A stretch of 33,020 nucleotides of DNA from the NCBI GenBank assembly GCA_026195255.1, contig JAPHSS010000042.1, forward strand, positions 1 through 33,020. The letters run 5' to 3'. The notes under the pieces are model-generated. The model was not told where the DNA came from and did no database searches. It saw only the letters and a list, made by a program, of their open reading frames with translations. Shown here in pieces: positions 1-9,395 of this stretch (positions within the stretch are counted from its first letter, which is position 1; each line of letters starts with the position of its first letter). A program made the translations under genes and the position numbers. The stretch comes from Gammaproteobacteria bacterium (lineage in GTDB: Bacteria; Pseudomonadota; Gammaproteobacteria; SZUA-229).

Positions 1-59
1 ACTTTTTCTTACAACCTTCCTTCGCCGTTCAACCTCTCGGGTCGACTCGTTTGCCTTAA

Positions 60-135
60 CGAGGTGGCGCATTCTACAGCTTTGTTTCTCATCGTCAACT
101 GCTTTTTAACATTTTCTTAATATTATTTTTTACTC
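60..135 (-). promoter_or_regulatory. rRNA-P1-like promoter pointing out of the window
   Basis: Read on the minus strand there is a -35 hexamer TTGACG (93-98), a 16-bp spacer and a -10 hexamer TAGAAT (71-76), followed directly by a GCGCC discriminator (66-70). AT-rich DNA lies upstream of the -35 (about 100-135), like an UP element. A near-consensus promoter with a GC-rich discriminator and an UP element is typical of stable-RNA promoters under stringent control. No RNA gene is visible in the remaining 60 bases, so an rrn operon just beyond the left edge is an inference. Confidence 0.6.
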
Positions 136-160
136 TCTGATCAGAGCGACGCTACGGTTA

Positions 161-184
161 TCAAAAGGCAGCCGGCTGGGCCTT
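161..184 (-). terminator. Putative rho-independent terminator of tyrS
   Basis: On the minus strand an AAGGC arm (184-180) pairs with GCCTT (169-165), with the self-complementary AGCCGGCT inside the loop, and a short T run follows. It begins about 35 bases after the tyrS stop. The stem and T tract are short, so efficiency is uncertain. Confidence 0.4.
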
Positions 185-217
185 ATATCAAGCCGCTTAA
201 ATCTGCAAAATCTTTCG

Positions 218-1414
218 TTATTTCAGTATGATTCTTGCTATTTTTTTCTTGCCTGCCTGAATAATGTATTCACCTGCAGCTAAACGATGTTTAACATCTA
301 TCACTTGCCAGTCCACCTTAACTCGGCCATTGGTTAACATGTCTTTTGCCTGGGCCGAGTTTTGCGCAAGATTTGCTTTATTTATAATTGCCGAAACAGG
401 CATCTCATCCTGCCCGCCTAATTCTACTTCTATTTCTGGCGTACCCTCTGGCAATTCACCTTCTTTAATAATATTGCCTGCCGACTTATCCGCATTTGCA
501 GCCGCCTCATCTCCATGAAAACGGGCTATCAATTCTTTTGCTAGCTCAATTTTAATTTCTTTCGGATTACGTCCGTTCTCCATCTCAGCTTTCAATGAAT
601 CTATATCATCAAGTGAACGAAAGCTTAATAATTCATAATAACGCCATATCAGGGAATCAGGCATAGAAACAATCTTGTTAAACATTTCCCCCGGCGCATC
701 GGTAATACCGATATAGTTATTCAGCGACTTGGACATTTTATTTACGCCATCCAGCCCTTCGAGCAGTGGCATCATTAATATGGTCTGCGGGTCTTGCCCA
801 TAATGTTTCTGCAGCTCACGCCCCATTAACAGGTTAAATTTCTGATCAGTGCCTCCCAGCTCAACATCTGCTTTCATAGCTACCGAGTCATAACCCTGAA
901 CCAACGGATACAGAAATTCGTGTATAGATATACTCTGCCCTGCTTTATAACGTTTTTTAAAATCATCACGCTCCAGCATTCTGGCTACGGTTTGCTGCCC
1001 GGCTAAATGAATCATACCCGCCGCACCCAGCTCAGACATCCACTCAGAGTTGAAGACTATCTTTGTTTTATCTTTATCTAATATCTTAAAAACCTGCTGA
1101 GTATAGGTTTCAGCATTAGCTGACACCTGCTCTTGCGTAAGCGGTGGTCTTGTCGCACTTTTACCTGTCGGATCACCAATCATGCCGGTAAAATCACCAA
1201 TCAAAAATAAAACTTCGTGACCCAGTTCCTGGAACTGACGCAATTTATTTATTAAAACTGTATGACCAAGATGTAAATCAGGTGCAGTTGGATCAAAACC
1301 CGCTTTAATTCTAAGCGGTTTTCCCGACTCTAATTTTTTCAGCAGCTCTTCTTCAACGAGAATTTCTTCGGCGCCGCGTTTAATTAACGCCAGTGATTCG
1401 TCTACAGATGGCAT
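218..1414 (-). CDS. tyrS: Tyrosyl-tRNA synthetase
   Basis: Cytoplasmic class I aminoacyl-tRNA synthetase that activates tyrosine with ATP and loads tRNA-Tyr. The 398-residue protein has the HLGH signature at residues 48-51 and KMSKS at 226-230, both needed for ATP binding. The catalytic Rossmann fold occupies roughly residues 35-250. A C-terminal S4-type RNA-binding domain follows from about residue 340 (alanine/asparagine-rich helix, then GRVKVDW). Length and the S4 domain fit the roughly 400-residue bacterial TyrRS form. The start is supported by a TGGAGA ribosome site 7 bases upstream. The gene is divergent from the CapA-like gene, with only 32 bases between the annotated starts, so the two promoters must overlap or lie within coding ends. 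Confidence 0.97.
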   Translation of the reverse strand: MPSVDESLALIKRGAEEILVEEELLKKLESGKPLRIKAGFDPTAPDLHLGHTVLINKLRQFQELGHEVLFLIGDFTGMIGDPTGKSATRPPLTQEQVSANAETYTQQVFKILDKDKTKIVFNSEWMSELGAAGMIHLAGQQTVARMLERDDFKKRYKAGQSISIHEFLYPLVQGYDSVAMKADVELGGTDQKFNLLMGRELQKHYGQDPQTILMMPLLEGLDGVNKMSKSLNNYIGITDAPGEMFNKIVSMPDSLIWRYYELLSFRSLDDIDSLKAEMENGRNPKEIKIELAKELIARFHGDEAAANADKSAGNIIKEGELPEGTPEIEVELGGQDEMPVSAIINKANLAQNSAQAKDMLTNGRVKVDWQVIDVKHRLAAGEYIIQAGKKKIARIILK

Positions 1415-1446
1415 AATGTCTCCAGAATATTACAACTCAATAAAGC

Positions 1447-2583
1447 ATGGTCTTATACAAGAGCAACCCTGATATGGCAATAGCTAAACCATTTCTTTTA
1501 TCAATACTGACCACTCAATTACTACTGAGCGCATGCTCCGATCATATTGAAACATCTCTATATACTCAAAATCTTCCTGAAGACAGCATCACTATCGTTG
1601 CCGTAGGTGACATTATGCTTGGCGGAACCGCTGAAGAAATTTTATTAAGAGAAGATTACGATTACCCGTTTAAACATGTAAAACCCATACTCTCCAATGC
1701 AGACATAGTAATTGGCAACCTCGAAGGCCCATTAACTTCCATTTGCAATAGCAATATGGAGCTTGATAAAAAGTACATCTTTCGCTCACCCGCAGAAAAG
1801 GTTGCCCCAGCACTAAAAAACGCTGGCTTTAATTTATTAAATTTAGCCAATAATCATATTCTTGATTACGGCACGGAAGGCATGTACGACACCATAAAAG
1901 CGCTTAGTGATATCGGCATTAATAGCGTTGGAGCCGGTAAAGACATAACTCAGGCCAGAACAGGCACAGTTATACAAACCTCAGACGGAAAAGTTGGATT
2001 TCTAAGTTACTCCCTCACTTTTCCCGAGTCTTTCTGGGCAACAGACACATCACCGGGCACCGCATTTGGCCATAAGCAACAAATAATCGACGATATAAAA
2101 AGACTCAGAACACAAACCAGTAGTGTGATTGTCTCTTTTCACTGGGGAAGGGAAAAAACCACCAAACTTAGACCTTATCAGCCAACCCTGGCCCGCGCCG
2201 CGATAGATGCTGGCGCCGCAGTTGTTTTAGGGCACCACCCCCATGTTTTACAAGCTATCGAAAAATATAATAACGGCTTAATTATTTATAGTTTGGGTAA
2301 TTTTGTATTTGGCTCTTATAGCCAGGACGCAAAAACAAGTGTGATTGCCAGAGTTACATTAAATAAAGGTAAATTTCATAGCGCTGAATTTATCCCCATT
2401 AATATTCTAAATACCGAAGTTATTTTTCAACCTCAAATACTACTTAACAGCGCTGCATCAGGAGTTTTCGAGCACTTAAACCAACTATCTGAGCCCCTAA
2501 ACACTCGATTAGATCAACAAAATAGCCGTGGATACTTGCATGCTGGACAAAATAAAATACAATCTTTGATCCGCAACAATTGA
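1447..2583 (+). CDS. CapA-family (PGA_cap) lipoprotein
   Basis: A 378-residue protein of the CapA family, named for poly-gamma-glutamate capsule synthesis; the fold is a calcineurin-like metallophosphoesterase. Visible family motifs in order are VGDIMLGG, NLEGPL, NNHILDYG, HWGRE, GHHPHVLQ and SLGNFVFG, which supply the predicted metal ligands. The N terminus is hydrophobic and ends in LLLSAC, a lipobox, so the mature protein is probably lipid-anchored through that cysteine. No capB or capC genes are present, so polyglutamate synthesis cannot be claimed; many solitary CapA-like proteins have no known substrate. An alternative start at 1474 (MAIAKPF) gives a shorter signal peptide and more room for divergent promoters; neither start has a clear ribosome site. 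Family is secure, function open. Confidence 0.85.
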   Translation: MVLYKSNPDMAIAKPFLLSILTTQLLLSACSDHIETSLYTQNLPEDSITIVAVGDIMLGGTAEEILLREDYDYPFKHVKPILSNADIVIGNLEGPLTSICNSNMELDKKYIFRSPAEKVAPALKNAGFNLLNLANNHILDYGTEGMYDTIKALSDIGINSVGAGKDITQARTGTVIQTSDGKVGFLSYSLTFPESFWATDTSPGTAFGHKQQIIDDIKRLRTQTSSVIVSFHWGREKTTKLRPYQPTLARAAIDAGAAVVLGHHPHVLQAIEKYNNGLIIYSLGNFVFGSYSQDAKTSVIARVTLNKGKFHSAEFIPINILNTEVIFQPQILLNSAASGVFEHLNQLSEPLNTRLDQQNSRGYLHAGQNKIQSLIRNN

Positions 2584-2632
2584 TTTTTCTCGTCTTTCGA
2601 GCTATTTTAATATAAAAACTGTAGACAAATCC

Positions 2633-4114
2633 GTGAATTACAATAACTTTATAAACAAAGACTTTCGAAACAGATCGCAAACAGAAGAAAAACAACGCCA
2701 CCCCGCATTACGCTGGATGGTTTTGGGTGCCTGTTGCGCCGTTATTAGTGTTGTTATTGCGAGCACAGGAAAAAATGAAGATATCATCTCAGTCAATGAA
2801 TCTGAAATTATCCAGAATATTGATACGCAGTTAAATCAGGAAGAAAACCTGACTAGCAGTATTCAACTAGAATTACCCAAACTATCTAATTATAAAACCA
2901 TCAATGATAATGCCGATACGCATAATGCGGACACGACAGAAACGCTTAAACAACAACCAACAAGTATTGTTTCAAAAAACAACACAACCATCACTGACAT
3001 TGATAATCCGCAGTGGCAATCGTTTAAAGTAAAAAGTGGTGATAGTTTATCTGTTGTATTTGACCGCGCCAAAATCAAACCAGCCCAATTACTTGAATTA
3101 ATGAAATTAGGCGCAGCCACTGATGAGCTAAAACGCATTCACCCTGGCGATATAATTAAAATAATTAGCGATGAAGAAGGTAATTTATTAGCATTAAATT
3201 ATCAGGTAGATGGCATACGTTATTTACAGGTAGAGCGCGAAGATGACCAACTTGTCGCAAATATTCACAAACACCACATTGAAGTTAGAAGCGCATATGC
3301 TACAGCGGAAATTGAGTCTTCATTATTTTTAGCTTCGGCAAAAGCAGGCTTATCACAAAACACCACAATGGAATTAGCCAATGTTTTTGGCTGGGATATA
3401 GATTTCGCGCAGGACATTCGTAAAGGCGACAAATTTACGGTTATATACGAACAACGATTTAAAAACGGCAGCAAGATTAAAGACGGAAATATTCTTGCTG
3501 CTGAATTTGTTAACCAGGGAGAAACGCATCGCGCGCTACGTTACACTGACCCGGTAACAGGGCTTACAGGTTATTACTCGCCTACTGGTCATAGCTTACG
3601 TAAAGCATTCTTACGCAGCCCGGTTAAGTTCAGCCGTATAAGCTCACGTTTCACAACTAAACGTTATCATCCAATTCTTCATCGCTTCCGCTCTCATAAA
3701 GGCGTTGATTATGCCGCAGGCAGAGGTTCGCCAGTACGCGCTTCGGGTGACGGAAAAGTTATCTATAAAGGCAATAAAGGTGGTTACGGCAGAACAGTTA
3801 TCATTAAACACGGAAGCCGTTACACCACGCTGTATGCACATTTGAATAGCTACAATAAAAAAATTCGCTCTGGAAAGAGCGTTAAACAAGGCCAGATTAT
3901 TGGTTATGTTGGCTCTAGTGGTTTAGCTTCTGGCCCGCACCTTCATTATGAATTTCGCGTAAACGGCGTTCACCGAAATCCATTAACAGTGAAGTTTCCA
4001 AGCAGTAAACCTATTCCTGAACGTTACCGGGACAACTTCCAGTTAACCACTAGCAGCTATCTTGCACAACTGGATGTCTTATCACGCAACGCACTGGCAT
4101 TAAACGACAAATAA
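2633..4114 (+). CDS. OapA/LysM-like + M23 peptidoglycan endopeptidase (MepM-like)
   Basis: A membrane-anchored murein DD-endopeptidase, 493 residues. A short cytoplasmic N terminus is followed by a transmembrane segment at about 28-44, a low-complexity linker, a LysM/OapA-like domain at about 130-175 (FKVKSGDSLS motif), a Csd3-type middle domain, and a C-terminal M23 zinc peptidase. Its catalytic motifs are visible: HKGVD (HxxxD), LYAHL and GPHLHYEF (HxH). These proteins cleave peptide cross-links to allow wall growth or separation. The start is GTG; an extended upstream start is not available because the CapA-like gene ends 49 bases earlier. The stop overlaps the anmK start in TAATG, indicating translational coupling. 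Confidence 0.92.
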   Translation: MNYNNFINKDFRNRSQTEEKQRHPALRWMVLGACCAVISVVIASTGKNEDIISVNESEIIQNIDTQLNQEENLTSSIQLELPKLSNYKTINDNADTHNADTTETLKQQPTSIVSKNNTTITDIDNPQWQSFKVKSGDSLSVVFDRAKIKPAQLLELMKLGAATDELKRIHPGDIIKIISDEEGNLLALNYQVDGIRYLQVEREDDQLVANIHKHHIEVRSAYATAEIESSLFLASAKAGLSQNTTMELANVFGWDIDFAQDIRKGDKFTVIYEQRFKNGSKIKDGNILAAEFVNQGETHRALRYTDPVTGLTGYYSPTGHSLRKAFLRSPVKFSRISSRFTTKRYHPILHRFRSHKGVDYAAGRGSPVRASGDGKVIYKGNKGGYGRTVIIKHGSRYTTLYAHLNSYNKKIRSGKSVKQGQIIGYVGSSGLASGPHLHYEFRVNGVHRNPLTVKFPSSKPIPERYRDNFQLTTSSYLAQLDVLSRNALALNDK

Positions 4115-5232
4115 TGCCTGAGCTGTATATTGGTCTGATGTCAGGTACCAGCATGGATGGTATCGACGCAGCTCTGGTTGAATTTGAAAATCAGCATATC
4201 AAACTTATTGCCAGTCACAGCCACCCCATCCCTAAAAGCCTGAAAGATAAGTTACACCTACTAAGTTTAGACTCGCCTGAAGCAAGTCTGGACATGTTAG
4301 GAGAAGCCGACTCCCATCTGGGTCAGGTATTCTCTGATGCTGTAAAAAGCCTGCTTAATGAAGCCGGTATACAAGCTGAAAAAATTACTGCCATTGGATC
4401 ACACGGGCAAACTATTCGTCACCGACCCGATTTAAAAAATAGTTTTTCAATGCAAATTGGTGATGCAAATAGAATAAGCTACAACACACACATCACAACA
4501 GTTACTGATTTTCGTCGTAAAGATATGGCGGCTGGGGGCGAAGGTGCACCCTTAGCCCCGGCATTTCATCAACAGGTTTTTTATTCCGAGAATGAAAATA
4601 GAGCCATCCTGAATATTGGCGGCATCTCAAATATAACTTTTTTACCCAAAGACAAAAAACTAAACTGTTTTGGCTTTGATACAGGGCCAGGCAATATGTT
4701 AATGGACGCCTGGATTCAGAAACACAGAAATAAAAGTTATGACAACAACGGCATGTGGGGCGCAAGCTCCACAGCCGACCAGATACTGGTGAACTCATTA
4801 ATGCAGGACGCATTTATTTTAGACAAACCGCCGAAAAGTACCGGTCGAGAACATTACAATCTCGACTGGCTTGAGCAGCACTTACAGAACGATCAGCAAA
4901 ATCTAAACGAGAGCCAAATTCAGGCAAGTTTATGCAGCTTCACTAGTGATAGCGTTGTTTACGCTATAGAGAATTTTTTACCCAAAATTGACACCTTAAT
5001 TGTTTGTGGTGGCGGAGTTCATAATTCAAATTTAATGAACCAGCTTTCAAAAAAACTAATTCAAACCAAAGTCACGTCCAGTGACGATTATGGTGTTCAC
5101 CCTGACTGGGTAGAAGCTATCGCATTTGCCTGGTTGGCAAAACAAACGATTAACAATAAACCGGGAAATTTACCAGCGGTTACCGGTGCTAAAGAAGCAA
5201 CTGTTTTAGGTGCCATTTATCCGGCTATATAA
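4114..5232 (+). CDS. anmK: Anhydro-N-acetylmuramic acid kinase
   Basis: Cytoplasmic ASKHA-fold kinase that phosphorylates and hydrates 1,6-anhydro-MurNAc to MurNAc-6-phosphate, feeding recycled wall sugar back into metabolism. The 372-residue protein opens with the family signature GLMSGTSMDGID (7-18). Further family motifs are GSHGQT, the DFRRKDMAAGGEGAPLAP loop, GGISN, and FDTGPGNMLMD. Length is normal for AnmK (about 370). The ATG overlaps the stop of the M23 peptidase by one base, so the two are almost certainly co-translated. Co-expression of a cross-link hydrolase with a recycling kinase makes metabolic sense, although AnmK's substrate is generated by lytic transglycosylases, not by M23 peptidases. 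A strong terminator follows about 100 bases downstream. Confidence 0.97.
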   Translation: MPELYIGLMSGTSMDGIDAALVEFENQHIKLIASHSHPIPKSLKDKLHLLSLDSPEASLDMLGEADSHLGQVFSDAVKSLLNEAGIQAEKITAIGSHGQTIRHRPDLKNSFSMQIGDANRISYNTHITTVTDFRRKDMAAGGEGAPLAPAFHQQVFYSENENRAILNIGGISNITFLPKDKKLNCFGFDTGPGNMLMDAWIQKHRNKSYDNNGMWGASSTADQILVNSLMQDAFILDKPPKSTGREHYNLDWLEQHLQNDQQNLNESQIQASLCSFTSDSVVYAIENFLPKIDTLIVCGGGVHNSNLMNQLSKKLIQTKVTSSDDYGVHPDWVEAIAFAWLAKQTINNKPGNLPAVTGAKEATVLGAIYPAI

Positions 5233-5334
5233 TTTAAGCCTGTTATAAAATGCCCTGTGCACTTTCTCGAAAGCAGCTCAGGCACCTGGCCACTCATAAA
5301 CGTTCTTTTTATAACTACCTACTTTCATGAGCAT

Positions 5335-5367
5335 AAAAAAAGAGACGCAAAAGCGTCTCTTTTTTTA
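5335..5367. terminator. Bidirectional rho-independent terminator between anmK and erpA
   Basis: A perfect 8-bp stem AGAGACGC/GCGTCTCT (5341-5348 with 5353-5360) encloses an AAAA loop. It is preceded by an A run (5335-5340) and followed by a T run (5361-5367). It therefore works in both directions for the converging anmK and erpA transcripts. The strongest terminator in the window. Confidence 0.92.
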
Positions 5368-5387
5368 TTCAGACTTCTCGGTTTGTA

Positions 5388-5750
5388 TTAAGCCGGTGAG
5401 AATGAAGATCCACAACCACAGGTCGTTTGTGCATTCGGATTACGAATTACAAACTGCGCACCCTGCAAGTCTTCTTTATAATCTATCTCAGCACCAACCA
5501 GATACTGAAAACTCATAGGATCAATTAGTAAAGTAACATCATCATTCATTACTTCTGTATCACCATCTTTGATTTCTTCATCAAAAGTAAACCCATACTG
5601 GAAGCCAGAACAACCACCACCAGAAATAAACACGCGTAATTTCAGGTTAGGGTTACCCTCTTCGGCAATAAGCCCTTTTACTTTAGCCGCTGCCGCATCT
5701 GTAAAATCCAGTGGATCTGGCATTGCGTTATCAACTGTTTCAGCAGTCAT
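5388..5750 (-). CDS. erpA: Iron-sulfur insertion protein ErpA
   Basis: A-type carrier that delivers Fe-S clusters to apoproteins, including isoprenoid-synthesis enzymes in E. coli. The 120-residue protein has the HesB/IscA fold with the three cluster-binding cysteines: one in [11 protein letters not shown] and a C-terminal CGCGSSF. The solitary position next to anmK, argC and hemJ rather than in an isc or suf operon, and the sequence around [10 protein letters not shown], favour ErpA over IscA. A ribosome site (GGAGAG) lies about 6 bases before the ATG. Transcription converges on the terminator shared with anmK. Confidence 0.94.
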   Translation of the reverse strand: MTAETVDNAMPDPLDFTDAAAAKVKGLIAEEGNPNLKLRVFISGGGCSGFQYGFTFDEEIKDGDTEVMNDDVTLLIDPMSFQYLVGAEIDYKEDLQGAQFVIRNPNAQTTCGCGSSFSPA

Positions 5751-5840
5751 TCAATCTCTCCAAAATGTCTATCAGACTATAATCAACTAAATTTTGCATT
5801 ACCTGACTAATTTAGTCAAGTTTTATACTTCAGATAAAAA

Positions 5841-6278
5841 CTAACTGACTGATGGGCTGCTGACCTCTTCGACATCATGCTCATCAACGCTATCTGATTG
5901 ATATTCAAGCAATTTTTTATCATCTTTACAATGAACCAGGTTGCCATTAACTTCAGCACCCATCGCCATTTCCAGTAAATTATAATATACATTACCTTTT
6001 ACCTGGCCGTGCCTTGAAAGCTCTACCCGCTCACTTGCATACACATCACCCGTTACCTGACCATTAAGCACAACAAACGGCACTCGAACTTCACCTTCTA
6101 TTTGCCCCTGATCACTAAGTACTAACATCGAATGAGAATCACCATCAGCGATCACATTGCCGACAATTTTCCCATCAACATGTAAGCCACCTGAAAAAAT
6201 AAGATCACCCTGAATCTCCATTGCTGTTCCGACCAGAGTTTCTATTTTAGTTGATTTAGTTTTTTTCTTGCCCCACAT
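5841..6278 (-). CDS. Bactofilin-family cytoskeletal protein
   Basis: Bactofilins polymerise without nucleotide into membrane-associated filaments that scaffold wall-synthesis or polarity factors. The 145-residue product has the right-handed beta-helix pattern: short repeats with regularly spaced V/I and G residues from about residue 15 to 110 (DLIFSGGLHVDG, GKIVGNV, GQIEGEV, GQVTGDVYASE, GQVKGNV). It has a basic N terminus (MWGKKKTKSTK) and an acidic, serine-rich tail. I chose the start at 6278 because AGGAAG lies about 9 bases upstream; the longer frame from 6299 adds seven residues without a ribosome site. The gene overlaps the end of the DUF6776 gene by 23 bases, so the two are coupled. 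Confidence 0.92.
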   Translation of the reverse strand: MWGKKKTKSTKIETLVGTAMEIQGDLIFSGGLHVDGKIVGNVIADGDSHSMLVLSDQGQIEGEVRVPFVVLNGQVTGDVYASERVELSRHGQVKGNVYYNLLEMAMGAEVNGNLVHCKDDKKLLEYQSDSVDEHDVEEVSSPSVS

Positions 6279-7026
6279 TGGCTTCGCTTCCTGTATCAAT
6301 TATCTCAGCCCAGGAATAAACGGCGTTTACCCTGGGTACTTTTGCGCTTTTTGGTTGCGCCTTTATATATAGTGACAATGGCTCAAATCCTTCAGGAAAT
6401 CTGATACCGCCTTCAAAGTTTTGAAAATATTTAAATCCAAAGACCTGTCGTTTCTTGGTTTTTTTCACTGAAATCGTCGGTAAGTCTAAACGAACCTTGG
6501 TACCATCCGCCTTAGTACCTTCCACAGATATCTCCATATATCCACGCTGCACATAATCATGACGGCCTATTTGAATTAAAACAATTTTATATGAGTAGCC
6601 TCCCTGATCATCCGACGTGAATGTTACTTTATTCACTTTTATTTCTCGTTTCGCTTTTCCTGGCGCCACCAGATTATGATAGAAGGTTAACTCTTCTTTC
6701 ATTTTAAGTGTTTCATCCTGACATTCTGCAAGTGTTTCATTTATTTTACTACTGGCATCCTTTTCAATATCACTACCCCGGGACAAACGTGCATTATTAC
6801 GCAATGCATCCTCTTTCCTGGTGGTCTGCTCCTGCAGAGACATTCGTAAAACCTCTATCTCTTTATCATAGTCTGACTGATCAAAACCAGCCATATGACG
6901 ACCATATTCATATGCTCCCCAAATACCTGACAAAATAACCAATAAAATACTCAAACCACTCGCCAGCCATAATTTTGGCTGATGAATTGAAATAAGATGT
7001 TTGCTGTGTACCGGACCTAAACTCAT
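6256..7026 (-). CDS. DUF6776 family membrane protein
   Basis: A 256-residue protein with one transmembrane segment at about residues 20-40 (LWLASGLSILLVILSGIWGA). A charged, coiled-coil-like helix follows at about 55-120 (repeated E/K/L heptads). The C-terminal beta-rich domain (about 125-250) contains the FGFKYFQNFEGGIRFPEGF stretch typical of this family. The topology suggests a cytoplasmic N terminus and a periplasmic coiled coil plus globular domain. The gene sits between argC and the bactofilin gene and overlaps the latter. A role in anchoring or positioning the bactofilin is an inference from the overlap only. No experimental function is known to me for this family. Confidence 0.85.
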   Translation of the reverse strand: MSLGPVHSKHLISIHQPKLWLASGLSILLVILSGIWGAYEYGRHMAGFDQSDYDKEIEVLRMSLQEQTTRKEDALRNNARLSRGSDIEKDASSKINETLAECQDETLKMKEELTFYHNLVAPGKAKREIKVNKVTFTSDDQGGYSYKIVLIQIGRHDYVQRGYMEISVEGTKADGTKVRLDLPTISVKKTKKRQVFGFKYFQNFEGGIRFPEGFEPLSLYIKAQPKSAKVPRVNAVYSWAEIIDTGSEANVGQEKN

Positions 7027-7046
7027 AAAAATTTACACTCTAAGCT

Positions 7047-8078
7047 TTATGGCAGTAAAGCAACCTGACTAATGCCCGATATCTCATCAAGACCAAACAT
7101 TAAATTCATATTATGCACCGCCTGACCTGCTGCACCTTTCACCAGATTATCTATAACTGATGAAACAACAACGGTATCTCCACCCTGCGGACGAAAAACT
7201 GAAATTCGACACATATTAGAACCCTTCACACTACGTGTTTCCGGCATAGAACCTAACGGCATAACATCTACAAACGGCTCATCTTTATAACGCTGCGTGT
7301 AAATCTGATGCAGATTATCAACATCGGTTTTTAATACGCCATATAGGCTTGCCTCAATGCCACGAATCATCGGCATTAAATGAGGCACAAATGTAAGCCC
7401 TACCTCATGCCCGGCAACACCGCCTAAAACCTGGCGGATTTCCGGTAAATGACGATGCCCATCAACCCCATAAGGTTTGACACTTTCAGTGGCTTCACAC
7501 AAAAGTGTCGCCACACTTGCGCCGCGACCGGCACCACTGACACCTGATTTAGCATCGGCAATTAAATGCGTATCATCAATAAGCTGCTTTTCTATCAGGG
7601 GAATATAACCAAGACTGACTGCTGTCGGATAACAACCCGGATTCGCTACAATTCTGGCTTTTTTAATAGCCTCACGATTTAACTCGGGCATGCCATACAC
7701 GGCTTCTTCGAGTATATCCGGGCAGGCATGATCCATACCATACCATTGTTTCCAGACCGCTGTATCTTTCAAACGAAAGTCAGCAGCCAGATCAATGACC
7801 TTAACACCCGCCTCGAGCAACTGAGGCGCCATTTTCATTGCGGTACCGTTTGGCGTAGCAAAAAAGACAATATCACATTTTGAAAGCGAATCGAGCTGCG
7901 GCTCCGAGAAATCAATATCCACATGACCACGTAAGTTTGGATACAGACTAGACACCGCCTGGCCCGCTTCGGAGCGAGATGTAATAACCGATAACTCTAC
8001 GTCTTTATGAGCAACCAACAAACGTAATAACTCAACGCCTGTGTAACCGGTGCCACCGACTATGCCGGCTTTAATCAT
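7047..8078 (-). CDS. argC: N-acetyl-gamma-glutamyl-phosphate reductase
   Basis: Third step of arginine synthesis: NADPH-dependent reduction of N-acetyl-glutamyl phosphate to the semialdehyde, in the cytoplasm. The 343-residue protein has the nucleotide-binding [10 protein letters not shown] motif (5-14) and the catalytic cysteine at 149 in ANPGCYPT. Family motifs SGVSGAGR and HRHLPEI follow. Length is typical of the long-type bacterial ArgC. A ribosome site (GAGGGT) lies about 6 bases upstream of the ATG. The DUF6776 start is 20 bases downstream, so argC, DUF6776 and bactofilin are likely one transcript. I saw no convincing ArgR box in the upstream 230 bases. Confidence 0.96.
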   Translation of the reverse strand: MIKAGIVGGTGYTGVELLRLLVAHKDVELSVITSRSEAGQAVSSLYPNLRGHVDIDFSEPQLDSLSKCDIVFFATPNGTAMKMAPQLLEAGVKVIDLAADFRLKDTAVWKQWYGMDHACPDILEEAVYGMPELNREAIKKARIVANPGCYPTAVSLGYIPLIEKQLIDDTHLIADAKSGVSGAGRGASVATLLCEATESVKPYGVDGHRHLPEIRQVLGGVAGHEVGLTFVPHLMPMIRGIEASLYGVLKTDVDNLHQIYTQRYKDEPFVDVMPLGSMPETRSVKGSNMCRISVFRPQGGDTVVVSSVIDNLVKGAAGQAVHNMNLMFGLDEISGISQVALLP

Positions 8079-8309
8079 AGGAAACCCTCAAATATGACTA
8101 AAGTTCAAACTTTGCTTAACAAGTTTAAACAAGTGATTGATATTTAGGCCGTAAGTATAGACTGAATTAACACCACATAACACTGCTCAAAACTAATCAC
8201 ATGTTATATTTCTGTATGAGCGCACACTTTATATTTTCTCACGCTGGAAACTTTGCTCAAATACCAACTCACGTTATCATGCACCAACTTAACTAATTTT
8301 GAGAACCTG

Positions 8310-8723
8310 ATGCTCTGGGTAAAAGCCTTTCACATTATTTTTATGGTCAGCTGGTTTGCCGGTTTATTTTACCTTCCGCGGCTGTTTGTTTATCACGCCA
8401 TGACGGATGATGAGGCCGGTAGCGAACGTTTTAAGATCATGGAGCGAAAACTTTATCGATTTATCACACCGTTTATGGTTCTTTCTGTGGTTTTAGGTGT
8501 ATGGCTCATGATCGAGTGGCAGCTTTATAACTCTGTGTGGATGAATATCAAACTGCTTTTAGTGGGCTTATTAATTGCTTATCACTTTTACTGTGGTCAT
8601 CTGGTTAATGTATTTGCCAAAGATGAGAGCAGGCATAATCATGTCTGGTATCGATGGTTTAATGAAATGCCGGTTCTGATATTAACGGCAACGGTTATAC
8701 TGGTGGTAGTTAAACCATTTTAA
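8310..8723 (+). CDS. hemJ: Protoporphyrinogen IX oxidase, HemJ type
   Basis: Inner-membrane enzyme for the penultimate haem-synthesis step, oxidising protoporphyrinogen IX to protoporphyrin IX. The 137-residue product is a four-helix membrane protein with segments at about 5-25, 50-70, 78-95 and 118-136. The conserved HemJ N terminus includes KAFH and FYLPRLFVYH, with the histidines thought to hold haem. I start at 8310 (MLWVKAFH) because HemJ proteins begin here; an in-frame extension to 8253 would add an unrelated 19 residues. Divergent from argC, convergent with rppH. Confidence 0.93.
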   Translation: MLWVKAFHIIFMVSWFAGLFYLPRLFVYHAMTDDEAGSERFKIMERKLYRFITPFMVLSVVLGVWLMIEWQLYNSVWMNIKLLLVGLLIAYHFYCGHLVNVFAKDESRHNHVWYRWFNEMPVLILTATVILVVVKPF

Positions 8724-8759
8724 AAAATAGCTCTATCAAGCGCCGTGCGAGCATCAAAC

Positions 8760-9245
8760 TCAGTTGGTTATCTGGTCTAACAATAATGGCTCTAATTCAG
8801 TTAAGGCCCTCTTGTAAACCTTACGTTTGAAAAACACAACTTCATCCATTGGGTGCCAGTAATCAACCCATGACCAGTTATCAAACTCAGGCCGATCCAT
8901 GGTGCTGAGATTAAAATCATTCTCTGTTCCAACCAGCTTTAAGATAAACCAGATTTGCTTTTGACCGATACACACCGGATGACTGTTTTTTCTGACCATC
9001 CACCTGGGCAGGCGATAACGTAACCATTTATTGGTTTTGCCGACCAGTTCAACATGTTCAGGGCTTAAACCGGTTTCCTCAAATAATTCTCGATACATTG
9101 CCTGATCAGGTGACTCATTCTGATGAATACCGCCCTGAGGAAATTGCCAGGCATTCTGACCATAGCGGCGAGCCCAGAAGACCTTGCCATCCGGGTTGCT
9201 CAAAATGATGCCTACATTAGGCCTAAATCCGTCAGAATCAATCAC
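8760..9245 (-). CDS. rppH: RNA pyrophosphohydrolase
   Basis: Nudix hydrolase that removes pyrophosphate from the 5' triphosphate end of mRNA and so triggers RNase E-dependent decay. The 161-residue protein starts with the RppH hallmark [13 protein letters not shown]. The Nudix box lies at residues 38-60 (G38, E44, R52-E53, E56-E57, G59). The start codon is GTG, chosen because RppH proteins begin at this motif. The HAD-IB phosphatase gene is divergent, 150 bases away. Confidence 0.95.
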   Translation of the reverse strand: MIDSDGFRPNVGIILSNPDGKVFWARRYGQNAWQFPQGGIHQNESPDQAMYRELFEETGLSPEHVELVGKTNKWLRYRLPRWMVRKNSHPVCIGQKQIWFILKLVGTENDFNLSTMDRPEFDNWSWVDYWHPMDEVVFFKRKVYKRALTELEPLLLDQITN

Positions 9246-9395
9246 TTACAACTACCTGTTTAAAAGCTACCTCTGATTCTTCCAAAAATCAGGGTATTGC
9301 GCAATGTTTTAGTTACAATATACCATCTCCATTAAACTATAGATCAAATCTATTAGAAATGGTTTCAGAATAATTTTATTTATGGCGTTTTATTT

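Noticed and set aside
264-518. Plus-strand frame opposite the end of tyrS
   Set aside because: It lies fully inside tyrS on the opposite strand, with no ribosome site or recognisable protein.
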